NCBI RefSeq assembly: GCF_014349105.1
Contig: NZ_JACSJI010000008.1
Location: 62,001 to 126,000, forward strand
Length of the DNA: 64,000 nucleotides
Source of the DNA: Caulobacter sp. 17J80-11
GTDB taxonomy: Bacteria; Pseudomonadota; Alphaproteobacteria; Caulobacterales; Caulobacteraceae
Reading direction: 5' to 3'
The position numbers and the translations under genes are program-made. The notes beneath the pieces are model-generated. The model saw nothing but the letters and a program-made list of their open reading frames with translations, ran no database searches and had not been told where the DNA came from. Shown here piece by piece: positions 1 through 6,983 of this stretch. Each line of letters opens with the position of its first letter. The first letter of the stretch is position 1.

Positions 1-444
1 AAGTGGACCCACCCCGACTATGCGCCCGACGCGGTCGCGCCAGCGGCCCTCGAACAGGCGGAGGCCCGTTTGGGCTGCCGTTTCCCGCCTGCTTACCGGG
101 AAGCGGTGCTCGGGACCGGACTCCCCCGCCCCACGATCGCCCTGCTGAGCAGCATCGTCGACCGAGAGCTCGACATCGCCGACGTCAGCAACTTCTTCGA
201 TCCCGCCGAGATCGTGGAGACGACCGAGGGTTGGCGCGAACTCGGATTGCCTGAACATCTGATCGCCTTCGCGGGCGACTGCTCAGGCAACCTGTTTGCA
301 TTTGATCGGCGCACGGCCAGCGACGCGGAGTCGCCCGTCTGGCTGTTCGATCACGACTTCGGCACGGTCCGGAAGGTGGCCGACAGCTTCACGGATTGGA
401 TCGCCGCCTTCTGCGCCATCGATCCAGTCGAGGCCGACGACTAG
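1..444 (+). CDS. SMI1/KNR4 (SUKH) family protein, 5' truncated
   Basis: Open from the first base of the window to a TAG stop, so the true start lies upstream. The visible 147 residues show a SUKH-like pattern: an acidic N-terminal helix, then RFPPAYREAVL near residues 26-36, and later WLFDHDFGTVRKVADSF before a short C-terminal helix ending in acidic residues. SUKH proteins are often immunity partners of polymorphic toxins, but many are orphan housekeeping proteins and no toxin is visible here. The gene converges on the lipoprotein gene that follows, with a hairpin between them. Family assignment is by pattern only. Confidence 0.65.
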   Translation, partial: KWTHPDYAPDAVAPAALEQAEARLGCRFPPAYREAVLGTGLPRPTIALLSSIVDRELDIADVSNFFDPAEIVETTEGWRELGLPEHLIAFAGDCSGNLFAFDRRTASDAESPVWLFDHDFGTVRKVADSFTDWIAAFCAIDPVEADD

Positions 445-454
445 CCCCAAAACG

Positions 455-492
455 CAAAAAGCGCCCCCGGCCGGAGCCGAGGGCGCGTCTTT
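455..492. terminator. Bidirectional hairpin terminator
   Basis: A six-base-pair GC stem (GCGCCC at 461-466 with GGGCGC at 481-486) lies between two convergent genes. On the minus strand it is followed by TTTTTGCGTTTT, a good intrinsic terminator tail. On the plus strand it is followed by the weaker GTCTTTG. Confidence 0.6.
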
Positions 493-508
493 GTCCGGAA
501 ATGTCAGG

Positions 509-1141
509 TCACGATCCGCCCTGGTCGGCGACCACCGGCGGCGGCGTCACCTCCGCCGCATGGGGCTCGACCGGCACGAACCAGCTGGGCGCGGCCGGCG
601 GCGCGCAGTTCCTCTGCATGCCCACGCCCTTCAGGTAGGCGCGGCGCACGGTGCCGGCCTTGATGGCCTCGCGCACGGCCTTCTCGTGGCGCTCGGCCCC
701 GGTCAGGCGGCGGACCCAGCCGCGCATGGGGATGACGCCTGTGGTGGTGTCGCGCACGGCGTTCAGCGCCGCGCCGGCCGCGTAGTCGGCGCCCTTCTCG
801 CTCATCCGCCGGACGTCCGGCGGCGCGGGTTCGTCCAGGTCGGGGCCGAGCGCGGCGTCGATGCGGCCGACCTCGCCGGCGATGGCCTCGCAGCGGGTCA
901 GCCCCTTCAGAGAGTACGGCTCCGCCTGGGCGTGGATCAGGGCGACGGGAATGTTCTCGCGCATCAGGTTGAGGTCTTCGAGCGGCGCGGTGACCGCCTC
1001 GTCGATGCCCTCGCCGATGGCCTTGCTGCTGCGGGTGACCGTCGTGCGCGTCATCGTACACGCGCCCAGCGCCAGCGTGCACAACAGCACGCCGCCGACC
1101 AGGACCACGTTAGGAACTGGAGCCGTGCGTCTGTGCGCCAT
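509..1141 (-). CDS. Putative lipoprotein of unknown function
   Basis: The start at 1141 is chosen because it gives MAHRRTAPVP followed by a hydrophobic stretch and the lipobox LGAC, a classic lipoprotein signal peptide. Another 18 codons are open upstream but would spoil it. The mature protein of about 180 residues is charged and helical, without a domain I recognise. It contains the Ala-rich segment GADYAAGAALNAVRDTT and ends in a Pro-rich tail. It is probably anchored in the outer membrane on the periplasmic side. It sits upstream of nothing obviously related and converges on the SUKH gene. Confidence 0.7.
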   Translation of the reverse strand: MAHRRTAPVPNVVLVGGVLLCTLALGACTMTRTTVTRSSKAIGEGIDEAVTAPLEDLNLMRENIPVALIHAQAEPYSLKGLTRCEAIAGEVGRIDAALGPDLDEPAPPDVRRMSEKGADYAAGAALNAVRDTTTGVIPMRGWVRRLTGAERHEKAVREAIKAGTVRRAYLKGVGMQRNCAPPAAPSWFVPVEPHAAEVTPPPVVADQGGS

Positions 1142-1243
1142 GCCCTGTCGTCCTCCCCTGCGCCGAACATGGACTGGACTGCGCAGGCTGTCCAATAGAC
1201 TGAACAGCGCAGAGCGAGTTCCCTTAGGGGGGAAAGGCCCCGC

Positions 1244-3538
1244 TCAGGCGGGCGGCGCCGCTCCGTCGTGGCCGTCCGGGCCGACGTGGAGGCGCTCGAA
1301 GGCGTCCTTCAGCTCCTCGGTCGTCACCGGCTTGACCAGGACCGGCGCGTCGAACTCGCGCGCTCCGTCGATCAGGTCGCCATAGCCGGTCGAGAAGGCG
1401 AAGGGCACGTGCAGCTCGGTCAGCCGGCGGGCCACCGGCGCGATCGCCTCGCCGGCCAGGTTTACGTCCAGCACGGCGGCGGCCGGCGTCGTCGCCTCGA
1501 TCGCGCCCAGCGCCTCGGCCACGCCGCCGATGGGGCCGATCACCGACCAGCCCAGCGCCTCCAGCCGCGCCTTCATGTCCAGGCCGATCAACGCCTCGTC
1601 CTCGACCAGCAGCACGACGCGCGGCCCCTCCACGCCGGCCTCCACCGGGGCGGTCCGCACCACGCGCTGCAGCGGGATGTCGATCTCGCAGTGCAGGCCG
1701 CTCTTGCGCCAGGTCTGGCGCAGTTCGCCGTTCAGCTGGCGTTCGACCGAGGCGGTCATCAGGGTCGAGCCGAAGCCCGCGCGGCTGGGGGCCTCGGTGA
1801 TGGGGCCGCCCCTCTCGGTCCAGTCCAGCTTCAGCCGGTCGGCCTGCGGATCGACCGACCACTTCAGATCGACCGATCCGCCGGGGGACGACAGGGCCCC
1901 GTGCTTGGCGGCGTTGGTGATCAGCTCGTGCAGCACCAGGGCCAGCGGCTGGGCCGCGTCGGCGGCCAGCATGACCTCCGGCCCCTTCACCCGGATGCGC
2001 GCGCCGCCCTTCTCCGCGTCGCCCTGATAGGGCTCGATCTCCTCGTCGATCAGCTGACGCAAGGACGCCCCGGTCCAGCGCGAGGCGGCCAGCAGGTTGT
2101 GAGCCCGCGCGATCGCCTGGATGCGGCCCTCGACCGCCGCGGCGAAGCTTTCCTTGGTGTCGGCCTTGGTCAGGCGCACCACCGCCGCCACCACGGCCAG
2201 CGCGTTCTTGGCCCGGTGATCGACCTCGCGCATCAAGAGGCGCTGGCGCTCCTCGGCCTCCTTGCGCTCGGTGATGTCGACCACCACGCCCAGCACCCGG
2301 CGCACCCGTCCGTCCGGGCCGTAGAACAGCCGCGCGCGGCTGTCGACGTGGCGCACCTCGCCCGAGGGCAGCAGGATCCGATAGACCGACGAATAGGCGG
2401 TCGAACCCTTGTAGGCGGCCCTCACCTCCTCCAACGCGCGCTCGCGGTCGTCGGGGTGCACGCGCTCGACCCAGGCGTCGAAGCCGACGTCCGGGCGGGT
2501 CAACGGCCAGCCGAAGATCTCCAGCAGCGTGTCGCTGGACAGGGACTGGCCGCGCTCGATGTTCCAGTCCCAGGTGCCGACCTGGCCGGCCTCCTGGGCC
2601 AGGCGCAGGCGCGCCTCGTTCTCGGCCGTGGCCAGGTAGATCCGCTCGTTGTCCACCGCCGTGCGGGCGCGGCGCAGGGCCTCGACCATCACCGCCACCA
2701 GCACGATGGTCCCCTGCATGATCATCACGTACTGCTGCACCGCCAGCACCCGGCCCTGCGACAGCTCCGCGAAGGCGCCCCCGCCCGGCTGGGCCCCGTA
2801 GAGCGCCAGGGCGGACGAAGCCAGGCCGATGGTCGAGGCGGCGCGGGCGTCCAGCATGAAGGCCGCGGCGATCATCAGCGGCGCCAGATGCCAGGGCAGC
2901 AGGATCACCCCTGGCGGCGGCGCCACGAAGACCAGCCAGGCCAGGACCGAGCAGGTCCCCAGCAGGGCGACGAAGGCCACCCACCAGTCGACGTTGCGGT
3001 GCAGCGGGTCGGGCCGGGCCCAGGTCAGGATCACCGGCGTGACGGTGATCACGCCCACGACGTCGCCCACCGTCCAGCGCAGCAGCGCTTCCGGCGCGGC
3101 GTCGGCGGGCATGCCCTGAAAGCCGGTCAGCACGGCCAAGGCCAGAACGCCGGAGATCAGGCCGGAGACCAGCGCGCCGATCAGGATCAGCCAGAACACG
3201 TCGCGCACGCGCCGCAGGGTCCGGTCGAACCGAACGACGTACAGCAGCAGCCAGACGCTGATAGCGACCGCCACGGTGTCTCCGGCCGCGAACATCAGGC
3301 GCACCGGGACCGGGTCCGGGGTCGGAGCCAGGCTGGTGGCGACCAACGACCCCAGGAAAACGCCCGGCCACAGCCGCAGGCCGCCGAGCAGGAGGGCGGC
3401 GATCGCCAGCCCCGACGCCGGCCACACCGGCGACACCGCCGCGCCGAAGGTGGCCCAGGTCAGGCCCAGATAGCCGAGGACGGCGTACCCCGCGGTCAGG
3501 GCGCCGACACCGATCACCGTTCGCGTCGTCAGCGTCAT
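1244..3538 (-). CDS. Hybrid sensor kinase: MASE1-PAS-HWE kinase-receiver
   Basis: A 764-residue membrane sensor kinase. Residues 1-290 form about eight membrane segments of MASE1 type. A PAS_3-like domain covers about 310-425 and ends in the usual DITERKEAEE linker. The HWE/HisKA_2 dimerisation region carries the phospho-acceptor H441 in VDHRAKN. The ATP-binding domain has HELITNAAKHG near 537-547 and the diagnostic W573-T-E575. A C-terminal receiver domain (about 640-755) has D691 in LDVNLAG and K736 in LVKPV. HWE kinases are typical of alphaproteobacteria and often act in light or general stress signalling. Its own receiver may be an internal phosphate sink. It lies 86 bp downstream of the spanin genes on the same strand, so read-through from the lysis cassette is possible. 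The ligand is unknown. Confidence 0.93.
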   Translation of the reverse strand: MTLTTRTVIGVGALTAGYAVLGYLGLTWATFGAAVSPVWPASGLAIAALLLGGLRLWPGVFLGSLVATSLAPTPDPVPVRLMFAAGDTVAVAISVWLLLYVVRFDRTLRRVRDVFWLILIGALVSGLISGVLALAVLTGFQGMPADAAPEALLRWTVGDVVGVITVTPVILTWARPDPLHRNVDWWVAFVALLGTCSVLAWLVFVAPPPGVILLPWHLAPLMIAAAFMLDARAASTIGLASSALALYGAQPGGGAFAELSQGRVLAVQQYVMIMQGTIVLVAVMVEALRRARTAVDNERIYLATAENEARLRLAQEAGQVGTWDWNIERGQSLSSDTLLEIFGWPLTRPDVGFDAWVERVHPDDRERALEEVRAAYKGSTAYSSVYRILLPSGEVRHVDSRARLFYGPDGRVRRVLGVVVDITERKEAEERQRLLMREVDHRAKNALAVVAAVVRLTKADTKESFAAAVEGRIQAIARAHNLLAASRWTGASLRQLIDEEIEPYQGDAEKGGARIRVKGPEVMLAADAAQPLALVLHELITNAAKHGALSSPGGSVDLKWSVDPQADRLKLDWTERGGPITEAPSRAGFGSTLMTASVERQLNGELRQTWRKSGLHCEIDIPLQRVVRTAPVEAGVEGPRVVLLVEDEALIGLDMKARLEALGWSVIGPIGGVAEALGAIEATTPAAAVLDVNLAGEAIAPVARRLTELHVPFAFSTGYGDLIDGAREFDAPVLVKPVTTEELKDAFERLHVGPDGHDGAAPPA

Positions 3539-3624
3539 CAGGGTCCGTCAGCGCCGTCGGGCCAGCCCCGGTTCAACTGCGGAGCCCGGCAAAAGGAAGC
3601 GCCCTCCCCGCCGCGATCCTCCGC

Positions 3625-3915
3625 CTAAGGCCCGCGGGCGTCCAGCAGGGCTACGGCGGCGTCCTTCAACGCCTCGCAGGCCCCGATCGCCGCCTCCTGG
3701 CGCAGGCTGAAGGCGGCGAGGTCGGCCTGGGTCAACACCCCGCTCGGGTCAGGCCTCGGGCACGGCGCGCGCAGGCTCTGCGGCACGGCGATCGGCACGG
3801 GCGGCGGCGGCGTCCGCGCGCAGCCGCTCAAGAGCGTCGCGCCAGTCAGCCAGCAGGCCAGGGTCGAGGCGCGCGTCGCCGCGGGGATCGCGCGCCAGGG
3901 TGCGGGCCGCGTCAT
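3625..3915 (-). CDS. Rz1-like outer-membrane spanin lipoprotein
   Basis: A small Pro-rich lipoprotein with the lipobox LSGC at about residues 28-31, followed by ARTPPPPVPIAVP and the segment ALRAPC-type typical of Rz1 proteins. It starts inside the Rz-like gene in another frame and overlaps it by about 167 bp, the nested arrangement characteristic of lambdoid spanin pairs. The start at 3915 is chosen because GGAGGAG precedes it by seven bases. An in-frame ATG eleven codons upstream lacks such a site. With the inner-membrane spanin it would fuse inner and outer membranes in the last step of lysis. Both frames are open and retain all expected features, so the pair looks functional. Confidence 0.8.
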   Translation of the reverse strand: MTRPAPWRAIPAATRASTLACWLTGATLLSGCARTPPPPVPIAVPQSLRAPCPRPDPSGVLTQADLAAFSLRQEAAIGACEALKDAAVALLDARGP

Positions 3916-4147
3916 CGGCCGTCTCCTCCAGTCGTCGGGTGGTTTCATGGGCGCGGTCCAGCGCCTCGACGGCCGCCGCGTTCAGCTCGGCCCGCCGGGT
4001 CGCCTCGCGCGCCGCGGTCTCGGCCGCCACAGCACGCTGGGCCGCGTAGCGGACGCGCAGACCCTGCACGCCGGCCGCCGCCAGGCTGAGCGCCGCCAGC
4101 AGGGCCAACGCCGCCGTCAGCGGCCGCTTCAGCACCAGCGCGATCAC
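3749..4147 (-). CDS. Rz-like inner-membrane spanin
   Basis: A 132-residue protein with one N-terminal membrane anchor (residues 9-28, an Ala/Leu run) and a long charged periplasmic coiled coil rich in Ala, Arg and Glu. That is the standard shape of an i-spanin. The start codon overlaps the stop of the upstream holin-like gene by four bases (ATGA), which implies translational coupling. The 3' half encodes the Rz1-like lipoprotein in another frame. Sequence identity to known Rz proteins is not expected to be high, so the call rests on topology, size, nesting and position next to an endolysin gene. Confidence 0.78.
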   Translation of the reverse strand: MIALVLKRPLTAALALLAALSLAAAGVQGLRVRYAAQRAVAAETAAREATRRAELNAAAVEALDRAHETTRRLEETADDAARTLARDPRGDARLDPGLLADWRDALERLRADAAAARADRRAAEPARAVPEA

Positions 4148-4389
4148 GCCCTGCGTCCCGCCGCGGCGGCCAGGCGCGCCCAGTCCAGCACCGAGGCTCC
4201 GGCCAGGTAGAGGGTGGCCAGCACCACGTTGGCGCCGACGAGAGCCAGGGCCACCCAGCGCAGGGTCTCGCCCTCCTGCAGCCTCAGCACGATCACCGCC
4301 AGCAGGGCCGAGTTGGCGGCCGTGGCCGCATAGGTGAACACCCGCCGGAACGTCCAGGTCGGCTCCGGCGGCGGGTCTTGGTCGATCAT
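4144..4389 (-). CDS. Holin-like small membrane protein of the lysis cassette
   Basis: An 81-residue protein with two predicted membrane helices (about residues 22-38 and 46-64) separated by a short charged turn. The N-terminus is acidic and Pro-rich and the C-terminus basic, consistent with a class II holin or pinholin. The start at 4389 is preceded by AGGAGA at a good distance. An alternative in-frame ATG seven codons upstream has none. It lies between the endolysin gene and the spanin pair, where a holin is expected. It could instead be a small phage membrane protein of other function. Confidence 0.6.
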   Translation of the reverse strand: MIDQDPPPEPTWTFRRVFTYAATAANSALLAVIVLRLQEGETLRWVALALVGANVVLATLYLAGASVLDWARLAAAAGRRA

Positions 4390-4400
4390 GACGGTCTCCT

Positions 4401-5054
4401 TCAGCGCCACACGCCCTTGGCGCGGTGCAGCTGGGTTTCGCGGTCCTTCAGCCCGGCCAGGGCCGGGCCGTTGACCGCGCGCGTGACGGCGACCAAATCG
4501 TCGCGGTCGGCCGCTTCATTGACGGACTTGCGCGCCCACCAGGCCGCCGCGATCTCACAGGCGGCTTCCGGCTCGGCGGCGAGGTCCGGCTCGGCCTCCA
4601 GGTCGCGGCCGATCCATTCGGAGGCTTCGGCGTAGTTGGCCCGCCCGGTCAGCTGCACCAGACCGCGGCCGCGATAGCGCCAGCCGTCGCCGGACGCCTC
4701 GTCGCCGTTGCCCAGCCGCCCGGCGTAGACCCGGTTCGCCACCGCCTGCGGGCCCCGCTTCAGCAGGGCTTGCGCGTCGGCCGCGCCACGCACGGCCGAG
4801 AACATCGCGTCCAGCCGCTCGGGTCGATAGCGGAAGCTCTCCTCCAGCCGCGTGAACCCGGCGCTCTCGTGATGCAGCTGGGCCATGAAGTGGGCCACGC
4901 GCCGGGGTGTCGACAGGCCGGCGGCGAACCGGGCCGCCTCCAGCGCGCGGGCCATGCGCCGCGCGTCGTGCCAGCCCAGGCCGCGGGCGAAGCCGGCCAG
5001 GCGCGCGAAGGTGATCGCCGCGCGCGAGGCGGCGGCGAGTGGATCGAGGGACAT
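4401..5054 (-). CDS. Endolysin, glycoside hydrolase family 19 (chitinase-like)
   Basis: A 217-residue soluble protein with the GH19 signature. FMAQLHHESAGF (near residues 57-68) holds the likely catalytic glutamate, and RYRGRGLVQLTGRANY (near 126-141) is the hallmark of GH19 phage endolysins, followed by the acidic helix of the C-terminal lobe. GH19 endolysins cut the glycan strands of peptidoglycan. There is no signal peptide, so export through the holin gene product just downstream is expected. Length is normal for the family. It is part of the contiguous lysis cassette 3625-5349. Confidence 0.88.
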   Translation of the reverse strand: MSLDPLAAASRAAITFARLAGFARGLGWHDARRMARALEAARFAAGLSTPRRVAHFMAQLHHESAGFTRLEESFRYRPERLDAMFSAVRGAADAQALLKRGPQAVANRVYAGRLGNGDEASGDGWRYRGRGLVQLTGRANYAEASEWIGRDLEAEPDLAAEPEAACEIAAAWWARKSVNEAADRDDLVAVTRAVNGPALAGLKDRETQLHRAKGVWR

Positions 5055-5103
5055 GGAAACTCCGAGGATCGGAAGGCGGCGCCGCGCGCGCCGCGGGCGG
5101 GCC

Positions 5104-5349
5104 TCAGCCCTCGCCGGGGCGCCGCTCCGGGCGCAGGGCCAGGCGCAGGTCTTCGCGCAGGTCTTTCAGCGCGTCGGTCAGGGCGCGCACCTGCTCCTGC
5201 AGGCGGATGACCTCGTCGCGCGCGCCGTCGTGGGCGGCGACGCGGCGTTCGAGGTCGAGGATCTTCTGGCGGCTGGCGCCCCAGCCGGCGGCCGCGGCCA
5301 GCACGGCCAGGGCGACGGTCAGCACGTCGCCGGCGTCGACAGCCGGCAT
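5104..5349 (-). CDS. Small membrane-anchored coiled-coil phage protein
   Basis: An 81-residue protein with one N-terminal membrane helix (about residues 8-24) followed by a heptad-like helix (KILDLERRVAAHDGARDEV and onwards) and a basic tail. It starts one base after the stop of the upstream virion-protein gene, with GGAGGG as ribosome binding site, so it belongs to the same operon. Proteins of this shape next to phage lysins may be holin accessory or DUF2730-like proteins. I do not recognise a specific family. Confidence 0.6.
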   Translation of the reverse strand: MPAVDAGDVLTVALAVLAAAAGWGASRQKILDLERRVAAHDGARDEVIRLQEQVRALTDALKDLREDLRLALRPERRPGEG

Positions 5350-5350
5350 G

Positions 5351-6166
5351 TCAGCCCTCCCCGTAGCCCGCCTTGAAGCCGATGTTCGTGCCGGTCGACT
5401 TCCCGGTTTCGCGGGTGTCGTAGAACATCGGCGTGGCCTGCAGCAGCTTCAGCAGCGCGTCGGCCCGCTTGCCGGGATCGTCCTGGGCGCGGACGAACTC
5501 GGCGTAGGCGCGGTCGTAGGCGTCCTGCTGGGCGCCGCGCAGCTGCGCGCCCAACTGCCCCATCACGCCCGCGCCGGTCAGGCCCAGCTGGGCCGCCTGC
5601 AGGCCGGCGGTCTGGTTGGCCTGTTCGGCCTGCAGGCGCGCGGCGCGGTCCTGGCCCCACAGGTCGGCCGCCCGGTCGAAGGCGCTGGCGCGGATCTGGG
5701 CCGACGCGTCGCTCACCTGCTTCAGGTAGGCTGAGTTGGTCAGGCCCTCGGCCACGCCGTGGCGCGCGCCGTTCCAGGCGCCGGCCCGGGTGGCGTCCTG
5801 GGCGTCGGCGACCTGCTGGCGGTCGCGCGCGGTCGCCGCGTCGCTCAGCACCCCGCCCAGCACCGCCTCGGTGTAGGGGTTGGCGTAGGCCGCCATGTCG
5901 GCGTCCGTGAACGCGCCGGCCGAGATCTTGCCCGGGGTGTAGCCGGACGCCTTCGCGGCCAGGTCCGCGGCCGCCGTCTCATAGCCGTTGACGCCGGCCG
6001 ACAACGGCCCGCCATAGGCCTGGAACGGCTGGGCCAGCAGCCCGCGCACCTGCCCCGAAAGGTCGCCGTAGATCCCCTTCGACCAGGCGTCGAGGCTGGT
6101 GTCCGTCGTCGACGAGCTCTTCGTCTTGTTCTTGCCGCCGCTGATGCCGAAGTACGGCCCCGCCAT
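5351..6166 (-). CDS. Ala/Gln-rich phage virion protein, possible ejection protein
   Basis: A 271-residue protein starting MAGPYFGISGGKNK. It is rich in Ala, Gly and Gln with a long helical middle (RDRQQVADAQDATRAG, then QAEQANQTAGLQAAQLG). The composition resembles internal ejection proteins of podoviruses, and the position after the tail-hub and GNAT-like genes fits a late virion protein. The start at 6166 follows GGAAAGGAAA. The longer open frame upstream has out-of-style composition and crosses a gap that resembles the one before the tail-collar gene. Function is inferred from position and composition only. Confidence 0.6.
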   Translation of the reverse strand: MAGPYFGISGGKNKTKSSSTTDTSLDAWSKGIYGDLSGQVRGLLAQPFQAYGGPLSAGVNGYETAAADLAAKASGYTPGKISAGAFTDADMAAYANPYTEAVLGGVLSDAATARDRQQVADAQDATRAGAWNGARHGVAEGLTNSAYLKQVSDASAQIRASAFDRAADLWGQDRAARLQAEQANQTAGLQAAQLGLTGAGVMGQLGAQLRGAQQDAYDRAYAEFVRAQDDPGKRADALLKLLQATPMFYDTRETGKSTGTNIGFKAGYGEG

Positions 6167-6169
6167 CGC

Positions 6170-6340
6170 ATTTCCTTTCCAAATACCGTGAATTTCAAGC
6201 CGTACCCGCGAGCGCGCACGACCGCGCGACCCGCGCGCCGCCGGCGCGCGGGCTTGCGCCCGCGTTCGATTGTGGAGATACGCGCCGCCGCGACCGCGCG
6301 GCGGGCCTAGGTCATCTAGCCGGGAGGATCCTGTCCGGGT
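6170..6340 (-). promoter_or_regulatory. Phage intergenic region with candidate late promoter
   Basis: This 170-bp gap upstream of the virion-protein gene shares elements with the gap at 9373-9480. Both contain the 11-bp word TTCGATTGTGG (6265-6275 here) followed by a CGCCGCCGCGA-like segment and then CCTAG (here within CCTAGGTCATCTAG). The shared order suggests a duplicated phage control region read on the minus strand. No transcription start can be fixed from sequence. Confidence 0.35.
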
Positions 6341-6342
6341 CG

Positions 6343-6732
6343 TCAGAGATCCTTTCCCAACACCAGATACTTCAGCCCGTAGCCGTGGGCCGCGAGCCGC
6401 CGGGTCCAGCCCGGCCGGCCGGCCACCATCACCGCCGCACAGCCGTTCGCCCGCGCCCAGGCCTCCGCCCGCGGCCGCAGCACGTCGACGATCTCCGCCC
6501 CGTCGCCGCCGGCGGCCACCGCCTCCAGCACGCGCCGGTTCGGATAGCTGGCGATCTCGGTGACCAGCGCCGCGCCCTCCCCCGGCCAGAACTGCGCCTG
6601 CCCGCGCGCCACGCCGGCGCGCAGGTCCTCCACCGTCCAGCCGGCCAGCGAATGCTCCAGCGCCGCCGCCAGCCACGGCGCGCAGCGATCCCACGCCGCC
6701 AGATCGGCCGGCGCCTCTATCGATCGGCTCAT
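6343..6732 (-). CDS. Small phage protein with GNAT-like fold pattern
   Basis: A 129-residue protein starting MSRSIEAPADL at 6732, preceded by GGGGGAG. The C-terminal two thirds show an acetyltransferase-like pattern: strand TEIASYPNRRVLEAVAAGG, a helix rich in Ala/Arg, then VMVAGRPGWTRRLAAHGY. Degenerate GNAT-like proteins occur among podovirus virion or DNA-ejection genes, and this one sits between the tail-hub block and the Ala/Gln-rich protein. Whether it binds acetyl-CoA is not clear. The longer upstream extension of the frame overlaps the preceding gene antisense-style and is not used. Confidence 0.6.
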   Translation of the reverse strand: MSRSIEAPADLAAWDRCAPWLAAALEHSLAGWTVEDLRAGVARGQAQFWPGEGAALVTEIASYPNRRVLEAVAAGGDGAEIVDVLRPRAEAWARANGCAAVMVAGRPGWTRRLAAHGYGLKYLVLGKDL

Positions 6733-6767
6733 GGCTCCCCCTTGAGAAGACCGCCGCAGCGGCGGGG

Positions 6768-6983
6768 CTAGACCGCCGTCCAGGTGGTCGCGCCGGCGTC
6801 GTCCACGCCCAGCGCCCAGCGAGTCCCGTCCGGCGCCACCGCCACCAGGCGCAGGCCCGCGCCCAGCACCAGGTCGCCGTCGCGCTTGAGCGTGCGGCGA
6901 TCCTGGGCCTGCAGCAGCAGGCGCACCGAGGCCTGGTCGTTGCGGTCGTAGGCCGCCGGCGCGGCCGGAAGCTGCAGGCTCAT
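6768..6983 (-). CDS. Small conserved phage protein
   Basis: A 71-residue protein starting MSLQLPAAPAAYDRNDQASV. It overlaps the stop of the tail-hub gene by four bases (ATGA), implying coupled translation. The segment DQASVRLLLQAQDRRTLKR and the ending GATTWTAV are reminiscent of short proteins encoded next to podovirus tail genes. No enzymatic motif is visible. Confidence 0.6.
   Translation of the reverse strand: MSLQLPAAPAAYDRNDQASVRLLLQAQDRRTLKRDGDLVLGAGLRLVAVAPDGTRWALGVDDAGATTWTAV

Noticed and set aside
1268..3628. Long plus-strand frame opposite the hybrid kinase
   Set aside because: Low-complexity Gln/Arg/Gly/His translation typical of antisense to a GC-rich gene. The kinase motifs on the minus strand are complete.
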